Assembly (NCBI RefSeq): GCF_019457475.1
Contig: NZ_CP080413.1
Coordinates: forward strand, 3,472,001-3,536,000
Length of the DNA stretch: 64,000 nt
Origin: Shewanella acanthi
GTDB lineage: Bacteria; Pseudomonadota; Gammaproteobacteria; Enterobacterales; Shewanellaceae
Reading direction: 5' to 3'
Shown: positions 7,849 to 16,323 of the stretch, piece by piece
How positions within the stretch are numbered: the first letter of the stretch is position 1
Layout of the letters: every line of letters starts with the position of its first letter
Translations under genes and position numbers: made by a program
The notes under the pieces: model-generated
Databases searched by the model: none
What the model was told of the DNA's origin: nothing
What the model saw: the letters and a program-made list of their open reading frames with translations, nothing else

Positions 7849-9479
7849 CGGCTATCTTGCTCCAAGGAACGGTTTAAATAAATTAAAGGGACTAAACCCA
7901 CAAGCACAATCACAATGGCGGGCAACGCGCCATGCTCAAGCTTTTCGTCAGACACAAACTGGAATACATAGGTGGCGAGATTTTCAAAACCGATTGGCCT
8001 CAGCAGTAGTGCTGCAGGTAGTTCCTTCATACTTTCAATAAACACCAATAATGCACCAGCAAATAAGCCCTTGGTGAGCAATGGTAAATGAACTCGTTGC
8101 AACAACTGTCTGGGCGTCTGCCCTAGCGTCAAACTCACCATGTCTAACGAAGGGGAGATACGCTTATAGCTAGCCTCGACACTGCCAATTGCAATCGCCG
8201 CAAAGCGAACACAGAATGCAAACACCAGTGCAGTAGTACTCCCCGTGAGAAGCAGGCCTGGGCCTGATAGGCCAATCCATTCTGCCATGTCATTAATCGC
8301 AAAATCGAGCAGCGTTAAAGGCACCAATACACCAATGGCAAGTACAGTGCCAGGCAGCGCATACCCAGTTGACGCTAATCGGGAAGGCAAAGTGTCTGTC
8401 GCTCTAGGACTTACGCGGCGAATAAACATTAATAACAGCGCAATGAGGCAGCAGATAAGGCTAGCAATCAGCGCTAAGCTAAAACTGTTAAGACTCAGTT
8501 GCCAAAAAATTGGATCCCAACTCTGCTCAAAATAATCGATGGCATAGGATAATAGAATGCCAGAGGGCAAAATAAAGCTCAGCAATAACAGTAAAATGCA
8601 ATAACCTATAGCCAACAGAGTTTGTATTGGAGAGAGCCGATATAAATCGCTCTCTTGAATACGGGATTGTTTTTGAAATAGCTGCTGTTTGCGACGAGCA
8701 AAGCGCTCAAACCCAATCAGACTAAATACTACCAGCAAAATAATGGCCGATAACTTAGCTGCTGCGGTTAAGTTGCCATAACCAAGCCATGTGTCGTACA
8801 CCGCCGTGGTCAACGTCGGTAAGGCAAAGTAGCTCACCGTCGCAAAATCCGCGGCGGTTTCCATCGCCACTAAAGCCACGCCGACGGCAATCGCCGGCCT
8901 TGCCATTGGCAAAGACAAACGCCAAAAACTTTGCCAAGGTGAACACCCCATTATTCGCGAGGCGTGCGCCAAGCTTAAGGATTGTTCCATAAAGGCTGTA
9001 CGGACTAATAAATAAATGTAGGGAAAGAGCACCAGCGACAATACGCAAGCAGCCCCGCCCAAAGACCGAATTTCCGGAAAAAGGTAATCCTTTGGCGAAT
9101 TCCATCCAAATAAGGAGCGCAGTCCCATCTGTACGGGTCCTGCATAGTCGAGTAAGTCCGTATACACATAGGCGACGATGTAAGCTGGCATAGCTAATGG
9201 CAACAGCAAAGCCCATTGTAGATAACGCCTACCAATGAATTCACAGCGCGCCATTAACCAAGCACAGGGCAGTGCCAGCAATAATGCCCCGACACACACC
9301 CACAACATCAGCCAAAGGCTGTTGGATATATATGTTGGCAACACGGTGGAGAGCAGATGAGCGAATACGGCCTCATCGGGCTGAGCCGCTTGAAAAATTA
9401 ATGCTAAGAGGGGTAACACCAGTAGCGCGGCTATGGCATAACCAGTAAGCGACCAGCTTCTGGCTAATCCTAAAATCAT
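7845..9479 (-). CDS. fbpB: Ferric iron ABC transporter permease FbpB (fused two-domain)
   Basis: An inner membrane protein of 544 residues with about twelve hydrophobic segments arranged as two MetI-like permease halves. Each half carries an EAA-type loop contacting the ATPase: LAHASRIMGCSPWQSFWRLSLPMARPAI (first half; G-x-x-P-W spacing) and DMVSLTLGQTPRQLLQRVHLPLL (second half). Such fused permeases are typical of the FbpB/SfuB/HitB iron family. AAGGA lies upstream of the 9479 start. It overlaps fbpC by four bases and follows fbpA by 60 bases, so the three form one operon read fbpA-fbpB-fbpC. Confidence 0.9.
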   Translation of the reverse strand: MILGLARSWSLTGYAIAALLVLPLLALIFQAAQPDEAVFAHLLSTVLPTYISNSLWLMLWVCVGALLLALPCAWLMARCEFIGRRYLQWALLLPLAMPAYIVAYVYTDLLDYAGPVQMGLRSLFGWNSPKDYLFPEIRSLGGAACVLSLVLFPYIYLLVRTAFMEQSLSLAHASRIMGCSPWQSFWRLSLPMARPAIAVGVALVAMETAADFATVSYFALPTLTTAVYDTWLGYGNLTAAAKLSAIILLVVFSLIGFERFARRKQQLFQKQSRIQESDLYRLSPIQTLLAIGYCILLLLLSFILPSGILLSYAIDYFEQSWDPIFWQLSLNSFSLALIASLICCLIALLLMFIRRVSPRATDTLPSRLASTGYALPGTVLAIGVLVPLTLLDFAINDMAEWIGLSGPGLLLTGSTTALVFAFCVRFAAIAIGSVEASYKRISPSLDMVSLTLGQTPRQLLQRVHLPLLTKGLFAGALLVFIESMKELPAALLLRPIGFENLATYVFQFVSDEKLEHGALPAIVIVLVGLVPLIYLNRSLEQDSR

Positions 9480-9539
9480 GTGAGTCCTTTAAGGTCAATG
9501 CGCCAATTAATGGCGCACTGACTGGTTTAAATTGTCTTA

Positions 9540-10547
9540 CTAAAGGTCAAACTGTACTTCATCTAACAACTTAACCGCCGCTTGGTGATATTCTGCCAAT
9601 TTAAAAATCGGTAACTGATCAGATTTAAACTCGCCCCAAGAGGCCACTAAGGTAGAAGGAGCAACATCAGCTTTAACTGGATATTCCATATTTACCTCGG
9701 CATAGGCCTTTTGTGCTACATCTGCCGATAAAAACTCCATTAACTTGATGGCATTGTCTTTGTTCGGTGCATGGCGAGTGAGCACCATGCCAGAGACGTT
9801 CACATGGGCACCACGATCTGCCTGATTAGGGAAATTAATGTTCACGGCTTCTGCCCAGCTCTTTTGCTCAGGATCTTGCAACATATTGCCGTAGTAATAG
9901 CTATTACCAATCGCGATATCACATAAGCCTTCTTTTACGGCTTTAACCTGCGCTCTATCGTTACCTTGTGGCTTGCGAGCTAAGTTGGTTTTCACTCCCT
10001 GCAACCATGTTTTAGTCTCCGCTTCACCGTGATGGGCAATCATAGAAGCCACTAAGGCTATGTTGTAAGGATGCTTACCACTTCGGGTACAAATTTTACC
10101 TTTGTACTTAGGATCGGCGAGTTCTTCATAACTTATCGTTTGAGTTTCGAGGCGATCTTTTGCCGTATAGAGGTTACGTACACGCATCGTTAATGCATAC
10201 CATTGGCCCTCGGGATCTCGATATTGTGCGGGAATATTCGTGTTCAACTTGTCACTGTTCACCGGTGAAGTTAGATCTTTTTCAACCAGTTCAACGAGAC
10301 GGGAAAAATCTGAAGTTAACACTAAATCTGCAGGTGAAAGACGCCCCTCTCGGGCGATACGTTCGGCGATGCCATCTTTGGCAAACACTAGGTTGACGCT
10401 AATTCCCGTATCTTCTGTAAAGCGTTTCAAAATCGGCTCAACCAAAAAAGCTTGGCGGTATGAATAAACCGTTAATTTCTCATCCGCGTACGCAGACTGT
10501 GCAACCGACATTAACCCGAACAAAGCAGCAAACGTTACCCTTTTCAT
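9540..10547 (-). CDS. fbpA: Ferric iron-binding periplasmic protein FbpA
   Basis: A 335-residue periplasmic ferric-binding protein with a signal peptide (MKRVTFAALFGLMSVAQSAYA, cut before DEKLTVYSY). The metal-binding tyrosines are expected in IGNSYYYGNML (Tyr217-219), the same place as in the transferrin-like FbpA/FutA family. YRDPEGQWYALTMRVRNL and NFPNQADRGAHVNVSG are further family landmarks. GGGGAG stands nine bases before the start. It is the first gene of the fbpABC operon, and a Fur box lies 52-70 bp upstream, so iron-limited induction is expected. Confidence 0.92.
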   Translation of the reverse strand: MKRVTFAALFGLMSVAQSAYADEKLTVYSYRQAFLVEPILKRFTEDTGISVNLVFAKDGIAERIAREGRLSPADLVLTSDFSRLVELVEKDLTSPVNSDKLNTNIPAQYRDPEGQWYALTMRVRNLYTAKDRLETQTISYEELADPKYKGKICTRSGKHPYNIALVASMIAHHGEAETKTWLQGVKTNLARKPQGNDRAQVKAVKEGLCDIAIGNSYYYGNMLQDPEQKSWAEAVNINFPNQADRGAHVNVSGMVLTRHAPNKDNAIKLMEFLSADVAQKAYAEVNMEYPVKADVAPSTLVASWGEFKSDQLPIFKLAEYHQAAVKLLDEVQFDL

Positions 10548-10598
10548 TAGCGACTACTCCCCAAATTGATTATATCGAACCTAGTGTGTACTCAAATT

Positions 10599-10617
10599 AT
10601 TAATGATAATAATTATC
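10599..10617 (-). promoter_or_regulatory. Fur box upstream of fbpA
   Basis: The 19-bp sequence ATTAATGATAATAATTATC matches the consensus GATAATGATAATCATTATC at 16 of 19 positions. It lies just upstream of fbpA, where it would overlap the promoter and allow iron repression. Confidence 0.88.
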
Positions 10618-10762
10618 AGTTATGCAAGGGTAATAGATCCCATCAACAAGGGCAATATAAGTGATAACATTTTGTTTTTGCGAGAATTAACTTAAAACTG
10701 GTGATTATCTCAAATCAAACTAAACTGAACCTTAATTCGCTTAAAATTCATAAGGAGGCAGT

Positions 10763-11182
10763 ATGTTTGGTGTGTTATTACTGCTTGTCGCCGTGGCTGC
10801 GTTACTCGCGTTTATGGTACTTAAACGCAGCTCAAAAAAGGGGAAACATTTTGTTAAATCAATGAAAGTAAGTAATAAACAGCAACATCTCCCTGACACT
10901 TCGGATAAGCGTTTTCACTGTGTCAGTATTGAGCATTATGGCAACTGCTGTGAAAAAGCGAATGAGGTCAAAGGTAAACGTTTTTTGTCAAAGGAAGCCC
11001 CTGAGATCCCGATGGAAGAATGTACCTATCCCGATTGCCATTGCCGCTATCAACACTACGATGATAGACGGCACAATGAAGACGAACGCAGAATGGACTA
11101 TGGGGTGACCCACGATCTCTATGGCCTTTTCGGTGAGGAAAATCGCCGCGAAAATCGACGGGGAAGACGTTCAAACGACTAA
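10763..11182 (+). CDS. Cys-rich membrane-anchored protein of unknown function
   Basis: A 139-residue protein with one N-terminal membrane helix (FGVLLLLVAVAALLAFMVL) followed by a basic stretch, then a soluble domain with six Cys: HCVSI, NCCEKA, EECTYPDCHCRYQH. The last pattern, C-x4-C-x-C with nearby His (YQHYDDRRH), looks able to bind a metal. The tail is highly charged (DRRHNEDERRMDYG, ENRRGRR). AAGGAGG stands upstream of the ATG. I recognise the overall type as a widespread uncharacterised proteobacterial protein, but I cannot name a family. It neighbours the Fur-regulated iron operon head-to-head across 215 bp. Confidence 0.8.
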   Translation: MFGVLLLLVAVAALLAFMVLKRSSKKGKHFVKSMKVSNKQQHLPDTSDKRFHCVSIEHYGNCCEKANEVKGKRFLSKEAPEIPMEECTYPDCHCRYQHYDDRRHNEDERRMDYGVTHDLYGLFGEENRRENRRGRRSND

Positions 11183-11193
11183 TCCCATTATTT

Positions 11194-11790
11194 TTAGTGC
11201 GGGCGAGTCTCTATAAAAGCGGGCAGATCACGCATCTGGCTAAACCACAACGCAGTAGCGGGAGCGACTTTACGCCAGTCAAGCTCTGGGTGTCTAAAGT
11301 CGATATAATCCAATAGGCAAATTAGCGCCAACTGCGGAGCCTGAATGGTTGTTTGCGTAATAACGGCCTGATTTTCCATCTGCATTAAGCCGCGAAGTAA
11401 CGCCTGCTCGAAACGTGAAGTCCAAAAAGCCGAACGCACACCTTCATCTTCACGCATCTGTTCCTGACGTAGCTTTACCGAACTGTCGATTAAGCCCTTG
11501 ATTAAGGAAAACTGACACTGCAACACCCAATTATTTGCTTTGCCGCCAAACATTTGATTATCCCCAAGCTCAGCATCGAGATAACGCATAATGACTTCGC
11601 TATCAAAGATAGGTACACCGTCGTTGGTGATAAGGCAGGGAATTTGCCCTAGGGGATTAGCATCGAGCAGCTCGGCAGTATTTTCCATTGGGTTAATGAT
11701 CACTTCCTCAATATCGGTAATCCCAAGGTAGCGAATTAAACTACGAACGCAGCGGGCATAGGGTGACGCTAGCGAGCAAAGCAACTTCAT
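11194..11790 (-). CDS. Glutathione S-transferase family protein
   Basis: A cytoplasmic GST-fold protein of 198 residues. The N-terminal thioredoxin-like domain starts MKLLCSLASPYARCVRSLIRYLG, where Ser/Cys near the strand end is the likely thiol-activating residue. NPLGQIPCLITNDGVPIFDSEVIMRYLD contains the cis-Pro and the glutathione-contacting Glu-Ser pair (here DSE). The second half is the all-helical domain. I start it at 11790 since AGGAG is six bases upstream; an ATG two codons earlier touches the binding site. It is followed by a convergent + strand gene and precedes nothing in an obvious operon. Substrate unknown. Confidence 0.86.
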   Translation of the reverse strand: MKLLCSLASPYARCVRSLIRYLGITDIEEVIINPMENTAELLDANPLGQIPCLITNDGVPIFDSEVIMRYLDAELGDNQMFGGKANNWVLQCQFSLIKGLIDSSVKLRQEQMREDEGVRSAFWTSRFEQALLRGLMQMENQAVITQTTIQAPQLALICLLDYIDFRHPELDWRKVAPATALWFSQMRDLPAFIETRPH

Positions 11791-11851
11791 GTACATCTCC
11801 TTACATACAATAAAAATCAGCTTAACGGGGTAACGAGTTAATACTCGCTCA

Positions 11852-12601
11852 TTACCAATATTTCTCTACGGTGATTTGTCCAGGTTCTCGGCGCAAATTT
11901 TTGGTTAATCCCTTATTAATGAGCGCGATTTGTGCATCACCTATCATCCCCGGATTACCACAAATCATGACTTGAGAATCCTTTGCGCTGATGGTCAGCC
12001 CCACTTTACGCTCAATTTCCCCCGAGACCAATCCATCGGGGATACGGCAACTTAATGCGCCTGGCATTGCTTCACGAGTTATACAAAGGCACAGCATAAA
12101 CTTATCTGGATACTGTATAACCCAGGCGCGTAATTTATCGAGATAGGCTAAATCCTTAGCCTCACGCACACCATAAACCAGTACGATCTTTTCAAACCGT
12201 TGCCAAGGCTCATCGGTATCGAGCATCGACAGAAAGGGACCAACAGCTGTGCCTGTGGCTAAAAACCACAAATGCTTGCCCTGAGTCTCCCCTTTAGGGA
12301 TCTCGTCTAAGGTCATAAAACCGGTTGCAGTTGGGGTAATGTCGATTTCATCACCGATATTGAGGTGCTGCAGCGTTGGTGAGAGCTGCCCTTCCTCGAC
12401 AGCGACCGCGAGGATTTCGGCATAGGGTTTATCGGGGGAATTAACGAGGGAATAAGCTCTGGCTATGCGTTTATCATCTCGAACTTGGCTGAGTTTAATA
12501 AATTGCCCAGGAATAAAAGGCGCGATTTCCGCTTTAATCCGCAGCGAAAATAATTTATCACTCCAATCAATGCGCTCAATAACGCATCCCTTAGTCCACA
12601 T
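11852..12601 (-). CDS. fpr: Ferredoxin/flavodoxin-NADP+ reductase Fpr
   Basis: A 249-residue cytoplasmic FAD enzyme that moves electrons between NADPH and ferredoxin or flavodoxin. The FAD-binding motif RAYSLVNSPD (RxYS) is near residue 48; GTAVGPFLSML is the NADP-side glycine motif; VMICGNPGMI binds the nucleotide. The C-terminus EKYW matches the family's aromatic end that stacks on FAD, as in E. coli Fpr (EHYW). GAGGG precedes the ATG. It sits between a terminator and the GST gene. Confidence 0.95.
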   Translation of the reverse strand: MWTKGCVIERIDWSDKLFSLRIKAEIAPFIPGQFIKLSQVRDDKRIARAYSLVNSPDKPYAEILAVAVEEGQLSPTLQHLNIGDEIDITPTATGFMTLDEIPKGETQGKHLWFLATGTAVGPFLSMLDTDEPWQRFEKIVLVYGVREAKDLAYLDKLRAWVIQYPDKFMLCLCITREAMPGALSCRIPDGLVSGEIERKVGLTISAKDSQVMICGNPGMIGDAQIALINKGLTKNLRREPGQITVEKYW

Positions 12602-12660
12602 AACCTGCCCTCAAGCAAATGTTAAATAGACTTCTAGCATAGACCCTAATCTAGACAACA

Positions 12661-12685
12661 AAAACCCCTTTTAATAAGGGGTTTT
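12661..12685 (-). terminator. Terminator of the DUF5610 gene
   Basis: Perfect 10-base arms (AAAACCCCTT / AAGGGGTTTT) with a 5-base loop, located 28 bases after the DUF5610 stop. T-runs occur on both strands, so it can also shield fpr from upstream transcription. Confidence 0.88.
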
Positions 12686-12712
12686 ATGTCGTTAACATCC
12701 GGCTCAACTTAG

Positions 12713-13333
12713 CTAAGCATTTGAGGTTTCATCTGATTTTTTATTAAAACTGTCTCTAAAGGCCTGTAGCCCCTCTTGTACTAAACCGTAGGTTTTATCC
12801 ACGCCAGCGGCAATATCACCCTCAAGCACTTTAAGGCCCGACAAAATATCCCGGGCTTCCTTAAAGCCGTTATCGATAGCGCCACCGATAATGTCCATAA
12901 AGCTACTCAACTGTTCATCGAAGCCCATGCTCGAATTTTGCTGCTGGTGAATACTAAAAAATTGAGTCGCAAAACTCACAATGCGATCGGCTGTCGCCTC
13001 AGGTGAAGTATCGACATTATTGTCGTAGGCGGTTTGAGTAGCATTTGCCCCCATGGTCGGTGCCAGCTCTTTATCAATCGCCTCTATCGCAGCACGATAA
13101 AGCAATGTCATCGATTGATCACCCGACTTAAGGGAGACATTTTCCTGAGCAGAAAGTATCGCCTGATTCATCAAATGTTTGCTCGTTTGACTAACCGTCA
13201 GCTTAGTTGTGGCTTCGCTTGCGCTGCTTGTCTTGGCTGATTTAGCGTTTTCCCAGTTGGTCGCCATATTTTCAGCGTATTTTCGCTGTGACGATGAAGT
13301 AATAGGCATTTGAGAAGCTTGCTTGATTTCCAT
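12713..13333 (-). CDS. DUF5610-type protein
   Basis: A 206-residue protein with no signal peptide or membrane segment. The N-terminal third is low-complexity and Ser/Thr/Ala-rich (SSSQRKYAENMATNWENAKSAK). The C-terminal two thirds (TADRIVSFATQFF, IGGAIDNGFKEARDILSGL, DIAAGVDKTYGLVQEGLQAFRDSF) matches what I recall of the DUF5610 domain found in many Shewanella and Vibrio proteins. The function is unknown; the helical content and disordered head recall proteins exported or attached to surface structures, but that is only an impression. GGA lies eight bases before the ATG. It is transcribed alone with its own terminator. Confidence 0.75.
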   Translation of the reverse strand: MEIKQASQMPITSSSQRKYAENMATNWENAKSAKTSSASEATTKLTVSQTSKHLMNQAILSAQENVSLKSGDQSMTLLYRAAIEAIDKELAPTMGANATQTAYDNNVDTSPEATADRIVSFATQFFSIHQQQNSSMGFDEQLSSFMDIIGGAIDNGFKEARDILSGLKVLEGDIAAGVDKTYGLVQEGLQAFRDSFNKKSDETSNA

Positions 13334-13452
13334 GATGGTAATCCAATCAATACGGGTTAGCTTAATTATCGGCTAAAAATAAAGCGACTTTAGAAAATTT
13401 CCCCCGTGCATTAGTATCAATAACATAGGAATAATACTGTGGTGCTTAAGTT

Positions 13453-13481
13453 ATTTAGTCTTAAATATTTAACGACTAAAT
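13453..13481. promoter_or_regulatory. Inverted repeat upstream of the histidine phosphatase gene
   Basis: Arms ATTTAGTC and GACTAAAT are perfect and separated by 13 AT-rich bases, 62 bp before the start of the phosphatase gene. It could be an operator for a dimeric repressor. No family consensus is recognised. Confidence 0.35.
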
Positions 13482-13542
13482 CAATCTAAGCATTTTGCAC
13501 TTCACCACAGAAATAGCACCCAAGCTCAAAAAGGATGTCACT

Positions 13543-14106
13543 ATGGCAACGATGCCGTATCACTCATTTCGAAGGCCAAACATATTCGTCGCTTTAGTCC
13601 TCGCCATTGCATGTGTATTCTCCTCGGCGGTCCTTGGCATGTCTTCGGCCTATGCTGATAACCGTCTAATTATTCTCGTGAGGCATGCCGAGAAATCCGA
13701 TTATCCTATCGGGGATCCCGCGCTTTCTTCTGCGGGAGAATTACGAGCCATAAGTCTGATCTCTGCCCTTAAGCGCACGCCGCTGTCGCAATTAATCGCC
13801 ACCCAATATCAACGAACCCAGCAAACCTTAGCTCCGATTGCTATGGCCCGTCACCTCACAGTAACAGTGCTGCCAGCAAAGAAACCGATAGAGGCACATA
13901 TCCAACAAATTGTTGAGCAAGTCCATGCCGTCAAAGGCAATACGCTCATTGTAGGACACTCCAATACCATTCCCTTGATCATCAAAGCGCTCAATGGACC
14001 AGAACTCAATGCAATGGCAGAAGATGACTACAGTCAGTTGTTCTTACTTTCGATTCAAGATGGCCAGAAGGCGAGTCTAATCACCACCCACTACGGACAG
14101 GAATAG
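13543..14106 (+). CDS. Secreted histidine phosphatase family protein
   Basis: A 187-residue protein of the histidine (phosphoglycerate mutase-like) phosphatase superfamily. The catalytic RHG-type motif is LVRHAEKSD, with the nucleophilic His; the second catalytic His is in LIVGHSNTIPLI. A long hydrophobic stretch ending SSAYA before DNRLIILV indicates export to the periplasm. The start at 13543 (AAGGA eight bases upstream) keeps the signal peptide normal in length; an ATG 48 bases earlier lacks a site. It is ten bases upstream of the broken glutamate-synthase-like gene and probably shared a transcript with it. The phosphorylated substrate is unknown. Confidence 0.82.
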   Translation: MATMPYHSFRRPNIFVALVLAIACVFSSAVLGMSSAYADNRLIILVRHAEKSDYPIGDPALSSAGELRAISLISALKRTPLSQLIATQYQRTQQTLAPIAMARHLTVTVLPAKKPIEAHIQQIVEQVHAVKGNTLIVGHSNTIPLIIKALNGPELNAMAEDDYSQLFLLSIQDGQKASLITTHYGQE

Positions 14107-14116
14107 AGGATCTCAA

Positions 14117-15619
14117 ATGCAGAAAACTAACTGGTTTATGTGGGGATTGGATCTGTTTTCGGGATTATTTTTAATACTGCTTGGATTGGGGTTTCTTGCC
14201 ATTATCTATATGTACATTGCCGATAAAGTACAAACCAAACAAGCCATTAGACACAACTACCCCGTCATTGGCCGCTTTCGATATTTGTTCGAAAAACAGG
14301 GGGAGTTCTTCAGACAATACTTTTTCGCACAAGACAGGGAGGAGCTCCCTTTTAACCGCGCCGAACGCAGTTGGGTATACCGCGCAGCCAAAAATGTCGA
14401 TCGAACTATCGCCTTTGGTTCAACAAGACCCCTAGATTGTCCGGGGGCAATTATGTTTATGAATACCGCCTTCCCTACACAGGACTCTGACATCACCCCA
14501 ATACTGCCACTCAGTATTGGTAACGACTGCCGACACCCCTATACCACCCACGCTATTTGCCATATTTCCGCCATGAGTTTTGGTGCGTTATCTCGCCCCG
14601 CCATCACCGCCCTTTCCCAAGGTGCCGCTCAAGCGGGTTGCTGGCTAAATACCGGTGAGGGTGGATTAAGTTCACATCACTTAAAAGGCGGTTGTGACCT
14701 CGTGTTTCAAATCGGCACTGCAAAATACGGAGTACGCAATGCAGAAGGACATTTAGATGATGAAAAACTCAGAGCGATTGCCGCCCATTCCGAAGTCAAA
14801 ATGTTTGAGATCTAAATGAGCCAAGGTGCAAAACCCGGTAAAGGAGGGATATTACCCGCAATCAAGGTGACCGAAGAAATCGCCCATATCCGCGGTATCC
14901 CGCAGGGACAGGATTCCATTAGCCCGAATGGTCATATTGAGTTTAAAAATGTCGGCGATATTTTGGATATGATTGCAAGGGTGCGTGGAGTAACAGGTAA
15001 ACCGACAGGGATAAAGGCGGTACTTGGTGATGTGCAATGGCTTGAGGATTTTTGTGATGAAATCGAACGGCGTGGCGAGTCCTCCGCCCCAGACTTTTTC
15101 ACCTTAGACAGTGCCGACGGCGGGACAGGCGCCGCGCCGCAACCTTTAATGGACTATGTCGGTCTACCACTCAAAGAAAGCCTGCCTATTCTGGTTAATG
15201 TGCTTATCCAGCGTGGACTGCGTAAACGTATCAAAATCATTGCATCGGGCAAACTTATCGTGCCTTCTCGGGTTGCTTGGGCCTTGGCGCTAGGCGCCGA
15301 TTTTATTACCTCTGCGCGGGGGAATATGTTCGCCCTGGGTTGCATTTAAGCCCTGCAGTGCAACAAAGATACTTGCCCTACGGGAATTACCACTCACAAT
15401 CGCAGGCTACAAGAAGGTTTAGATCCCAAGGATAAATCCGTTCGGGTGGCTAATTACCATCACAATCTACACCACGACTTAGGCCTAATTGCCCATTCCT
15501 GTGGCGTTCAAGAACCCAGACAGTTAAAACCTCACCATGTGCGAATTGTGCTCGAAAGTGGCTTATCTATATCGCTCGATAAATATTATTCACATATGAA
15601 TAACCAATTGTATTTATGA
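14117..15619 (+). pseudogene. FMN-binding glutamate synthase-like membrane protein with two in-frame TAA codons
   Basis: Read straight through, this frame encodes about 500 residues of a GltS-domain protein: two N-terminal membrane helices (LFSGLFLILLGLGFLAIIYMYIA), a central barrel with NTGEGGLSSHH and GTAKYGVR, then SQGAKPGKGG, SADGGTGAAPQPL, ARGNMFALGC and CNKDTCPTGITTHN, the cysteine loop typical of the family. TAA codons interrupt it at 14813-14815 (family normally Lys in EIKLSQGAKPG) and 15347-15349 (family normally Gln before ALQCNKDTCPTG). The frame never shifts and all three pieces remain well conserved, so inactivation looks recent. An ATG follows the first stop directly, so reinitiation is possible. 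Sequencing error cannot be excluded. Confidence 0.85.
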
Positions 15620-15731
15620 TAATAATATCTGAAGTTTTGGAAATTTTGAGAAATTTGAATAGACATCACGAAAAAGGTAAGATTCGTGAAGTAAATGGTT
15701 TCCACTAAACCACCTACTTTAAGGAAAGATT

Positions 15732-15938
15732 TTGAAAGACAGTATTGTAAATCCATTGTCAGCCAGCAAGACCATGAGCACGAGCTGCAAAAATTGCAAT
15801 CGCTTAACGGAAATTGAAGGTGAATTGGTGTGTTTTCGTGAAGGACGAATTATTCGTCTCACGCTTATGGATGAATCGACAACTAAGCTGAATTTGCTGT
15901 GCGAAGGATGGAAATCAACAAAGAACAAGGGAATATAA
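15732..15938 (+). CDS. Small protein of unknown function (CxxC)
   Basis: A 68-codon frame starting with TTG, seven bases after AAGGA; an ATG at 15774 would give a 54-residue form starting just before the CxxC pair (CKNCNRL). The rest is mixed charged/hydrophobic (EIEGELVCFREGRIIRLTLMDESTTK), with no membrane helix. The CxxC plus a further Cys could bind metal. No family is recognised. It follows the broken synthase gene by 112 bp of AT-rich DNA. Coding status is moderately supported by the binding site and the even composition. Confidence 0.5.
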   Translation: MKDSIVNPLSASKTMSTSCKNCNRLTEIEGELVCFREGRIIRLTLMDESTTKLNLLCEGWKSTKNKGI

Positions 15939-15952
15939 CAATGTATATTCCC
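15929..15952. other. Hairpin at the end of the small CxxC gene
   Basis: Perfect 9-base arms GGGAATATA / TATATTCCC with a 6-base loop; the stop codon of the small gene lies in the left arm. No T-run follows on the + strand, while on the minus strand it is followed by TTGTTCTTTG, so it may act as a weak terminator for the gene ending at 15988. Confidence 0.45.
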
Positions 15953-15987
15953 TCAACCTATAACAGCCCCACTTTTTACTGAAGCCA

Positions 15988-16245
15988 TTAACGAATATTC
16001 CACGCAGCCGTTTTAGCCGAACTTACGCCACGTACAATCCCAGCTAAATCTATATATTGATTCAATTTAGCCAAGGTTAAACGGCGGGTTGTTACCTTAA
16101 GCCCCGCATTTAATTCCGAATGAATGCGTTGCAGAGAGTCCATATCGACGCCACGTTTTTTCAGTGTCGCCATTACAGCAAACCAATCTGTGCTCACAGT
16201 CTCTAATCTGCCTTCGATATTGACTCTTAATGCCATATTTTCCAT
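15988..16245 (-). CDS. Small protein of unknown function
   Basis: An 85-residue soluble protein (MENMALRVNIEGRLETVSTDWFAVMATLKKRGVD...). It has no signal peptide, membrane helix or Cys pair. The order of strand-like and helix-like stretches (LRVNIEGRLETVSTDWFAVMATLKKRG, MDSLQRIHSEL) suggests a compact alpha/beta fold. The ATG at 16245 follows AGGTG; a GTG three codons earlier is possible. Its promoter region abuts that of nothing else, and the exporter gene ends about 70 bp further. No family recognised. Confidence 0.6.
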   Translation of the reverse strand: MENMALRVNIEGRLETVSTDWFAVMATLKKRGVDMDSLQRIHSELNAGLKVTTRRLTLAKLNQYIDLAGIVRGVSSAKTAAWNIR

Positions 16246-16323
16246 GCCAAGCACCTATTTTCTTATGTTTGGCAGCGAGTATAGTAAGGCCAAGCTGAAT
16301 AAAAACTGAATTGTTCCTTGCTG

